Source of the DNA: Holophagae bacterium
GTDB taxonomy: Bacteria; Acidobacteriota; Thermoanaerobaculia; Thermoanaerobaculales; Sulfomarinibacteraceae
Direction: 5' to 3'
NCBI GenBank assembly: GCA_030637505.1
Contig: DAOWGJ010000338.1
Coordinates: 1 to 5,083, forward strand
Length of the DNA stretch: 5,083 nucleotides
Position numbers and translations under genes: made by a program. The notes below the pieces were generated by a model. It saw only the letters and a list, made by a program, of their open reading frames with translations. It ran no database searches and was not told where the DNA came from. Below are positions 1 through 5,083 of this stretch, one piece after another. Each line of letters begins with the position of its first letter. The stretch's first letter is position 1.

Positions 1-123
1 CGAGTGACCACCGAGTCGTGGGGATTCAGTGGTGAGCTGCCCGCAACTGGTCCTGAACGATCGGCAGGCGTTCCTCTGCGATCAGTTGATGGCCGTTGAA
101 ACTGACGACCGGCCGTCTCCAGC
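1..123. other. Short stretch downstream of the last gene; no supported gene or terminator
   Basis: After the TAG at 124-126 I find no start codon with a ribosome binding site on the minus strand and no hairpin followed by a T run. An imperfect 14-bp palindrome (GACGACCGGCCGTC, two mismatched positions) is present near 103-118 without a U tract. The operon may continue or terminate beyond the left edge. Confidence 0.5.
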
Positions 124-1164
124 CTACACGGGACGTCGTTGCTTCGGGACGTCCCGGTCCTTGCCCGGAAGACAAGAAATATCGACTGCGTTGCAATCCT
201 GGTCGAGACCGTCGCCGCAGATGTCGGCGGCTCCCGGATAGGCAGTCCCGTCGTCGTCATCGCAGTCAGGTCCGCCCCAATGCCGGCCCTGAAAACCGTC
301 ACCGTCCCGATCGTGCCGAGCTTCGTAGGGGGTGGTTTTCACGGTCAGGAAGGGGATGACCCCGGCCTGCACTTCGGGTGAGCAACGGAGACCGTCATGG
401 CTCAGATGTCCGAAAGCAAGATTGACGGCGCCGTCGAGGCTGGGCGATTCAGGGTTCCTTGGGAACCAAGTGTCACCGAAGTGCCGTCCGTTTCGAACCG
501 TCAGGTATCGGGTGGTCCACGGGCCTTCGGGCGTTTGCCTGGGGCCGTGAGGCGTCTCATCCGGCACGAGAACGTCCTGAAGGAAGTCGGATCCCGGCGT
601 CAGGTTGCAGCACAGAGGCAGGCCCTCGATGCATTGTTCGTAGCTACAGGCGTAGGTGCCGTGGAACGGTCCGGCGATGTAGGCTGCCGAATGTACCGCG
701 TAGAACAGGTTGTACTTGATCAGGGTTGCGTGCGCGAGCACGGCGCCGGCACCATGTGCCAGGATGTTGACCTGATTGGCGCCGGTGTATTGGAGCACGG
801 CGAAGATCATTTCCTTGAGGTTGTCGGTGCGCAGCTCGAGGCTGGTCAACTGGTGGCCCTCGGCCGGTACGAGATCGAGCATCCACAACTCGAAGGGCGT
901 GAATCCCTGGTCGATGAAGGCCCGGTAGACACTGCCCTCGGCATTGCCGCAATTGGCGCCCAACCAGTCGCTGTGAATTCGCTGATTGTCGGCAACGAAG
1001 ATGACCGGCAAGTGGCGCAGGGTGCCCCGCTCCCGGATCTCGGATCCCCCAGAGCCGCCGATGACCTGCTGGGGCTGGACGAAGTCCAGGGGGAAGACCT
1101 GCTCTGAGGAGAACAGGGCTCCCGGCGTCAGGCAGGCCACAGCGAGGATGATCCCAATACGCAC
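124..1164 (-). CDS. Exported lipase-like alpha/beta-hydrolase-fold protein with C-terminal MopE-type metal-binding motif; nucleophile Ser replaced
   Basis: This 346-residue protein has an N-terminal signal peptide (about residues 1-19). Residues 50-275 follow the order of bacterial class 2/triacylglycerol lipases: a strand PVIFV (53-57), TDNLKEMIFAVLQYTGANQVNIL, a nucleophile-elbow position, IAGPFHGT (163-170), PGSDFL (190-195), SPSLDGAVN (240-248) and a late His block FGHLSHDGL (251-259). The elbow reads AHGAG at 136-140, giving Gly138 where lipases have Ser; the HG of the oxyanion strand is also missing (VADNQ). It is probably a non-catalytic binding protein. Residues 285-331 form an Asp/Cys-rich motif (DRDGDG, PDCDDDD, YPGA, DQDC; C301, C316, C324, C331) like the MopE copper/metal-binding repeat of secreted proteins. 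Several other Cys (72, 173, 178, 185, 186, 261) could form disulfides. The GTG start is chosen because a GGAGG lies 10 nt upstream and the signal peptide begins there. It follows the lipoprotein stop by 3 bp. Confidence 0.82.
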   Translation of the reverse strand: MRIGIILAVACLTPGALFSSEQVFPLDFVQPQQVIGGSGGSEIRERGTLRHLPVIFVADNQRIHSDWLGANCGNAEGSVYRAFIDQGFTPFELWMLDLVPAEGHQLTSLELRTDNLKEMIFAVLQYTGANQVNILAHGAGAVLAHATLIKYNLFYAVHSAAYIAGPFHGTYACSYEQCIEGLPLCCNLTPGSDFLQDVLVPDETPHGPRQTPEGPWTTRYLTVRNGRHFGDTWFPRNPESPSLDGAVNLAFGHLSHDGLRCSPEVQAGVIPFLTVKTTPYEARHDRDGDGFQGRHWGGPDCDDDDGTAYPGAADICGDGLDQDCNAVDISCLPGKDRDVPKQRRPV

Positions 1165-1167
1165 CGA

Positions 1168-2838
1168 CTACTGCCCTCCACTCGGTTCATGTGCCTGGGG
1201 ATCCCGCACACAGCGAAAACCGACGGTGGGGTCCCGGACCTCGAGGCGGTTGCGCCGTACGTCCGCGGCGATCAGATCGTCGATCGCATTGAAAAAGCCG
1301 CCGCCCTTGACGTCGGCCTTTTCACCTTCAATCGTGGCGGTCCACTCGCGCAGATTGCCGCCCATGTCCAGGAGTCCTTCGGGGGTGGCCCCTGCCGGGA
1401 AGCTCCCGATCGGGGCAGGCCCTGCAAAGCCGTCATCGTGGTCGAAATTGTGCCAAGGCTTGGGACAGTTGATGTCGCAGAAGTTGGCTCGAGTTCCGTC
1501 TGGGCTGTCATTGCCCCAGGGATAGCGGCGACCTTCGACACCGCGTGCGGCGAACTCCCACTCGTAGGCGGTAGGAAGGCGTTTGCCTCGCCACCGGCAG
1601 TAGCTTTGAGCATCCTCCATGCTGACATGGGCGACCGGAAAGCTGGGCTCTCCACTCCAGAACTCGGGGAGGGGACGATGGCGAGTGGCCTCGACGAAGA
1701 CCTGGTAGTCCTCCCAACTGACTTCTGTTCGATCCATGAAGAACGACTCGACCGTCACCCGGCGTTGGATCTCGTCTTCATAATTCCACCGCGCGCACGA
1801 TCCTTCACCCAATGCCGGCTCGACGTATTGCCGGCAGATTCGGACTCTTTCGTCGATCTCGGCATCGGTTGACCCGGTGGTAAATGCTCCTCCGGCGATC
1901 CGGACCATGGTGGTGGCGTCACCGAGAGCGGGGTCCAAGGTCTCAAGGGCCGGCCCGGGTTCGGTCCGGACGATTGACACGGGGTCGAGCTCGAAATCCA
2001 GCGTCTCGTCGACGATCACAATCGATGTCCCTTGGGCTCTTCGAAGGAGTATGCGCCGAATCTCTGCCTGAACGGCCTCGGTCGTTATTCCTCGGCGGCA
2101 GTGATTGACCACCTGTTCGAAAAGAAACTGAGCGGGCGGGCGGAAATGCATGGCTCGAGTGAGGTGGCGGCGCCCATCGGGCCAGTCAATCAGACGAGTT
2201 GTTCCGACTGCCGCCGGGGTCCATTGGGTTCTCGGCCACCACGGGGCGTGACCCGTTTGAAGCCACCCGATGTCGCCCCATTGCAGTGTTCCCGCCGCGG
2301 CGCTGTCGGCCGCCTCGCACAGGGCGAAGAAGTTTCCGGTCGAAGTATCTCCGGCCTTGTGTTCGTTTTCGAGCGGGAGAGTAACGTTGAGAAATCGGAG
2401 TTGGGCCTTGCGGGAGAAACGCAGTTTGTTGGCCTCGAACCACCGTTCGAGGTCCGCGGTGGTTGGGTCGAGGCCTCTGCCGAGATCGGCAGCCAATACA
2501 TCCCGAGGGGATTTCCCCCCGTCGGCGCTCAATCCACGAGTCTCGAGTTCCTGAATCAACAACACCTCCTTGACCAACTCCGCCAGGATGTCCCTTGGCG
2601 TCGGCAGGTCGAATTCGTCCCCACTGCTGTCAAAAGGCCGTGTGTGTCGACTGAGGTCACTGAGACGATCAAAGCTCTCTTTGGAAATGGAGCTCGACCC
2701 CACCGTGGCGACGATCGGCTGATCAGTATCACGATCAGATACGTCACAACCGATGAGACCGAGGGCCGCGAGGGCGCCCGCCAAAACCCCGGACCGGAAA
2801 ATCCGGCTTCGGGACGCTTGGTGGCGCCGGCCGGTCAT
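1168..2838 (-). CDS. Lipoprotein with SurA/PpiC-like region fused to an FGE-sulfatase domain
   Basis: This 556-residue exported lipoprotein has a basic N-region, a hydrophobic stretch at 17-30 and a lipobox LIGC with the lipidated Cys at 31. Asp32 at +2 would predict inner-membrane retention under the E. coli Lol rule. Residues about 40-290 resemble SurA/PpiC: an N-domain start (VATVGSSSISKESFDRL), a helix at 82-102, a helix ADLERWFEANKLRFS, and a parvulin-like core with WGDIGW (187-192) and RRHLTRAM (223-230). The first parvulin active-site His is not evident (RFLNVTL). Residues 311-546 are a typical FGE-sulfatase domain: MVRIAGGAF, FFMDRTEVSWEDY, LPTAYEWEFAARG (421-433), PWGN (440-443), MGGNLREW (492-499), GFRCVRD (540-546). 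The two copper-binding Cys of true FGE align with N517 and L522, so sulfatase activation is unlikely and a binding role is more plausible. Its ATG overlaps the previous stop (ATGA) without a clear SD. The FGE call is strong; the PpiC call is moderate. Confidence 0.88.
   Translation of the reverse strand: MTGRRHQASRSRIFRSGVLAGALAALGLIGCDVSDRDTDQPIVATVGSSSISKESFDRLSDLSRHTRPFDSSGDEFDLPTPRDILAELVKEVLLIQELETRGLSADGGKSPRDVLAADLGRGLDPTTADLERWFEANKLRFSRKAQLRFLNVTLPLENEHKAGDTSTGNFFALCEAADSAAAGTLQWGDIGWLQTGHAPWWPRTQWTPAAVGTTRLIDWPDGRRHLTRAMHFRPPAQFLFEQVVNHCRRGITTEAVQAEIRRILLRRAQGTSIVIVDETLDFELDPVSIVRTEPGPALETLDPALGDATTMVRIAGGAFTTGSTDAEIDERVRICRQYVEPALGEGSCARWNYEDEIQRRVTVESFFMDRTEVSWEDYQVFVEATRHRPLPEFWSGEPSFPVAHVSMEDAQSYCRWRGKRLPTAYEWEFAARGVEGRRYPWGNDSPDGTRANFCDINCPKPWHNFDHDDGFAGPAPIGSFPAGATPEGLLDMGGNLREWTATIEGEKADVKGGGFFNAIDDLIAADVRRNRLEVRDPTVGFRCVRDPQAHEPSGGQ
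1175..1179 (-). promoter_or_regulatory. Shine-Dalgarno supporting the GTG start of the lipase-like gene
   Basis: GGAGG on the minus strand, 10 nt before the GTG at 1164. It lies inside the last codons of the lipoprotein gene, whose TAG is at 1168-1170. It decides the GTG start, which otherwise would be the weaker choice of start codon. Confidence 0.75.
2835..2838 (-). promoter_or_regulatory. ATGA stop/start overlap between PP-loop and lipoprotein genes
   Basis: The minus strand reads ATGA, in which the lipoprotein ATG shares bases with the TGA of the PP-loop gene. The 12 nt upstream (GCTCGCCGAGAC) have no good Shine-Dalgarno, so translation of the lipoprotein probably depends on reinitiation by ribosomes finishing the PP-loop gene. 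Confidence 0.8.
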
Positions 2839-3614
2839 GTCTCGGCGAGCCGGGCGCTGAGGTAGGCAGTGGCTCGGGGCAGCAGCGCATCCCAGAGTTC
2901 CTTGGCCCGGTCCATCGGGAGGTCGTACCGCCGGACCAGTGGAATCTTCCTCAAGGGCGAGGTGAAGAAAAAGGTGCTGAAGCCGACCAGACAGAAGGGC
3001 TGGTGCTTCAACTGTGAGGTGATGTGCAGTTTTTCGAGAGTCTTGCTGCCGCGATCAAAGCCCAGAGTTTTCAGCTTCGCCATCTTCTCCTCGCGGCTCA
3101 TGTCGAACAGGATGGGCCGGAGAAAGCGGAGTCCGTGGGCACTGATCAACGGCTTGATATGGGCGGAGAACTCGGGGTGTTGGATGAAGACCTGGGTCTG
3201 ATCGACAGAGGCGCCGTCGCTGATCTCTTCGATGCCGTTTTCTTTGGCGTAGAGGATCAGCTCGGTCACCGAGGCCATCTTGCAGCCCATGTCGACGATC
3301 AACGGGCTCCGGTATTCACGCCACAGAGCCTTGAAATCTCCAAGGATGGTCTGCATCAGGGGTTTGGTGTTGATCAACGAGTCAATGATCCGGTCGGTCC
3401 CGAATCGGTCCTTCATCTCGGAGGCCCGGCGAATACCGCCCTTGGTATTGATGCAGTAGCCGTTATTGAAGGTCAGGAGGTGAGCTTCGCGGTGGGTCTT
3501 CATCCGTTCGACGACCTCGAGTGTCGAGTCCAGCCCGCCGGAAAAGAGGAGAACGAACTTCTTCCCGGTCTCAAGCGTCGGCGAAGCGCTTGGCGTTGCG
3601 GTGTGAGAGTCCAT
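2835..3614 (-). CDS. PP-loop (N-type ATP pyrophosphatase) family protein
   Basis: This 259-residue cytoplasmic protein carries the PP-loop SGGLDS at residues 25-30 after a beta strand (KKFVLLF). The motif marks ATP pyrophosphatases that adenylate a substrate for amidation or sulfur transfer (QueC, ThiI, MnmA, asparagine synthetase and LarE relatives). A second hallmark region, DMGCKMAS (108-115) followed by a helix and ISDGASVDQT (131-140), resembles the C-K helix and [ST]G/DG loop that contact ATP in ThiI/MnmA/QueC-like proteins. Cysteines are few (C54, C111, C208) and there is no QueC-type zinc cluster, so I do not call it queC. C111 sits where thio-transferring relatives have a conserved Cys, which is suggestive only. 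The ATG start is supported by a strong Shine-Dalgarno sequence 9 nt upstream. It starts 20 bp after the radical SAM stop and overlaps the lipoprotein gene by 4 bp. The family is confident; the reaction (adenylation, amidation or thiolation) is unresolved. Confidence 0.85.
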   Translation of the reverse strand: MDSHTATPSASPTLETGKKFVLLFSGGLDSTLEVVERMKTHREAHLLTFNNGYCINTKGGIRRASEMKDRFGTDRIIDSLINTKPLMQTILGDFKALWREYRSPLIVDMGCKMASVTELILYAKENGIEEISDGASVDQTQVFIQHPEFSAHIKPLISAHGLRFLRPILFDMSREEKMAKLKTLGFDRGSKTLEKLHITSQLKHQPFCLVGFSTFFFTSPLRKIPLVRRYDLPMDRAKELWDALLPRATAYLSARLAET

Positions 3615-3623
3615 CGTCCGGCG

Positions 3624-3632
3624 ATCCTCCTT
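3624..3632 (-). promoter_or_regulatory. Strong Shine-Dalgarno for the PP-loop gene
   Basis: On the minus strand this reads AAGGAGGAT, 9 nt before the ATG at 3614. It lies in the 20-bp gap after the radical SAM stop (3635-3637) and confirms the chosen start. It is the best ribosome binding site in the window, so this gene can be translated independently of its upstream neighbour. Confidence 0.85.
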
Positions 3633-3634
3633 GT

Positions 3635-5083
3635 TCAGGCCTTTTCGGACGTGTGAAAGACCGCATCGACGCGAGTTTTAATGAAACGCTGGAAAAGTAG
3701 GGCCAATGCCCGCGCGTATCGCGGCACATCCGATGGTCGACGGAGCATCGTCAGATGGCGCCAGACAATGATCGGGCGAAGGTAGAACGAAAGATAAAAC
3801 TTACGGAACAACGTCTCGAGTTTTTCCCGTGACAGGCCCTCGGGGATGAACACCGGTTGCCAAAATGTGTAATCCTCGAGGTTGTCGCTGACGCTTTCGC
3901 CGTAACTCTGGAAGACTTCGAACTGTGGGGCGCCCGGCAACGGTGTGTTGATCTGAACGGTACTGTCGGTCAGAGGTAGCGATCGTGCGAAATCGATCGA
4001 ATCCTGGATTGTCTCTTCGGTCTCGGTTGGGTGGCCGACCATGAAGAAGGCCTTGGGATGAAGGCCGAGGTCGGCCGCGGAACGTGCGACTTCACGAATC
4101 TCCTCCTTGGTCACTTCCTTCTTGATGAAATCCAGGACTTCCTGATTGCCCGATTCCACACCGATTCGAACCCTCCAGCAGCCGGCTTCCTTCATCATGG
4201 CCAGCAACTCCCGGGTGGCGATGTTGGCCCTGATGGTGCAGGTCCAGTGGACCTTGATGCCGCGATCGCGGATTTCGGCAACGATGCCTCGAACCCGCTT
4301 GTCGCTGATCATGAAGAGGGAGTCGACGAAGGCGATATCGTGTGCGCCGTAACGCGTGACCAATTCCTCCATTTCATCGACGATTCGCGGCGCCGAAAAG
4401 GAGCGGTAGGTATTTCCGTAGGTGCCGTGATCGCAGAAGATGCACTGGAAGGGGCAGCCCCTGCTGCTGATCATCGCCATCTTCGGCAGATAGGGGCCGT
4501 CGTTGGGTTGGGCGATGTACTTGTTGAGAGGGAGTAGGTGCCGGGCGGGTGGCGGTAGATCGTCAAGAGCGGGGATCAACGGCCGACGGGCGGTTTGATG
4601 GACTCCCCCGTTTCGACGAAAGGCAATGCCCTCGACCGAGCCCGGGTCTCGCTCATCGGCCAGGGTCTCCACCAGGTCCAGGGTCGTATATTCGCCCTCT
4701 CCGATGCAGGCGAAATCGAAGCAGCGTTGAGCCATCGCCTTTTCGACCTGACTGGAGACGTGCGGTCCGCCGAGCACCGTCGTGATGCCCGGGGCGGCGT
4801 TTTTGACTGCTTCGCCCAGTTCAATCGCGTTGCAGAAGAAATTTGAAGTCGAGGTCAGGCCAAGGATGTCCGGCTGCCAGGCGATGATTTTCTCCACCGT
4901 TTCCTCGGGACTGAAGCCCTCGACTGCGGCGTCCATCAGACGGACGCGCATGCCCTTGGACTCAAGGAGTCCCGCGATGTAGGCAATGCCCAGAGGTGGT
5001 GAGTTGAAATAGAGATTCTTGATGATCGGGCCCAGCGGTCCGGTTCGTTGGGCGTGAGTGATCGGTGGGTTAATCAGGAGGAC
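3635..5083 (-). CDS. B12-binding-domain radical SAM protein (class B), 5' end truncated by window edge
   Basis: This is a cytoplasmic Fe-S enzyme that should cleave S-adenosylmethionine to start radical chemistry, with a cobalamin-binding N-domain as in methylases and cyclases of the BchE-like class. The open frame runs to the window edge; the ATG at 4951 is internal, because the 44 codons before it encode family hallmarks (VLLINPP at residues 1-7 of the visible 482, PPLGIAYIAGLL at 29-40). The true start probably lies only a few codons beyond 5083. The B12-like Rossmann domain covers about residues 1-150 (GGPHVS 105-110, GEGE 128-131). The canonical DxHxxG reads DAAVEG at 51-56, so the cobalt-ligating His is absent. 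The radical SAM core follows, with CPFQCIFC (C210, C214, C217; CX3CX2C), GVESGN 308-313 and VGHPTE 349-354. A C-terminal helical tail is rich in aromatic and basic residues. The fold assignment is firm; the substrate is unknown. Confidence 0.93.
   Translation of the reverse strand, partial: VLLINPPITHAQRTGPLGPIIKNLYFNSPPLGIAYIAGLLESKGMRVRLMDAAVEGFSPEETVEKIIAWQPDILGLTSTSNFFCNAIELGEAVKNAAPGITTVLGGPHVSSQVEKAMAQRCFDFACIGEGEYTTLDLVETLADERDPGSVEGIAFRRNGGVHQTARRPLIPALDDLPPPARHLLPLNKYIAQPNDGPYLPKMAMISSRGCPFQCIFCDHGTYGNTYRSFSAPRIVDEMEELVTRYGAHDIAFVDSLFMISDKRVRGIVAEIRDRGIKVHWTCTIRANIATRELLAMMKEAGCWRVRIGVESGNQEVLDFIKKEVTKEEIREVARSAADLGLHPKAFFMVGHPTETEETIQDSIDFARSLPLTDSTVQINTPLPGAPQFEVFQSYGESVSDNLEDYTFWQPVFIPEGLSREKLETLFRKFYLSFYLRPIIVWRHLTMLRRPSDVPRYARALALLFQRFIKTRVDAVFHTSEKA

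Noticed and set aside
103..118. Imperfect GACG/CGTC palindrome as a terminator
   Set aside because: The stem is short with a mismatched pair and no T run follows on the minus strand.
26..160. Minus-strand reading that overlaps the end of the lipase-like gene and ends ...VQDQLRAAHH at a TGA
   Set aside because: It has no ATG or GTG start and no ribosome binding site, and the lipase-like frame already ends naturally after its MopE motif; a frameshifted extension cannot be supported.
397..1107. Plus-strand ORF of 236 codons
   Set aside because: It lies wholly antisense to the lipase-like gene, has no recognisable domain, and its composition is that of a GC-rich shadow frame.
2032..2865. Plus-strand ORF of 277 codons
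   Set aside because: It is antisense to the SurA/PpiC-like half of the lipoprotein, whose minus-strand reading has a lipobox and domain motifs; the plus reading has none.
3024..3656. Plus-strand ORF of 210 codons
   Set aside because: It is antisense to the PP-loop gene, which has the intact SGGLDS motif and a strong ribosome binding site.
4031..4537. Plus-strand ORF of 168 codons with His/Asp-rich stretches
   Set aside because: It is antisense to the radical SAM core, including the CX3CX2C codons; it is a shadow of that conserved coding sequence.
3635..4951. ATG at 4951 as the start of the radical SAM gene
   Set aside because: The frame stays open to 5083 and encodes conserved B12-domain motifs (VLLINPP, PPLGIAYIAGLL), so the gene begins outside the window.

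Overview
The window is a compact block of four genes, all on the minus strand. In transcription order (high to low coordinates) they are: a cobalamin-binding-domain radical SAM enzyme, cut off at its N-terminus by the right window edge; a PP-loop (N-type ATP pyrophosphatase) protein; a lipoprotein joining a SurA/PpiC-like region to a formylglycine-generating-enzyme (FGE-sulfatase) domain; and an exported lipase-like alpha/beta-hydrolase-fold protein ending in a MopE-type Asp/Cys metal-binding motif. The junctions are 20 bp, a 4-bp ATGA overlap and 3 bp, so the genes almost certainly share one transcript. No promoter or terminator lies inside the window; the promoter must be beyond position 5083.

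The DNA looks GC-rich. Long antisense shadow ORFs are present, as expected for GC-rich codon use. A secreted protein with a MopE motif, lipoproteins with FGE domains and class B radical SAM enzymes together suggest a Gram-negative bacterium of the Myxococcota/Deltaproteobacteria type or a similar uncultured lineage. This is an impression from gene content, not a placement.

Region by region: 3635-5083 radical SAM; 2835-3614 PP-loop protein; 1168-2838 lipoprotein; 124-1164 lipase-like protein; 1-123 short stretch downstream of the last stop with no supported gene.

The block pairs two cytoplasmic enzymes that could do radical and adenylation chemistry with two envelope proteins. Both envelope proteins have enzyme folds whose catalytic residues appear lost: Gly in place of the lipase nucleophile Ser, no FGE Cys pair, and no first catalytic His in the parvulin-like part. 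One reading is a small-molecule or modification pathway co-expressed with exported binding or folding factors. The substrate cannot be read from the sequence and I recognise no named pathway.
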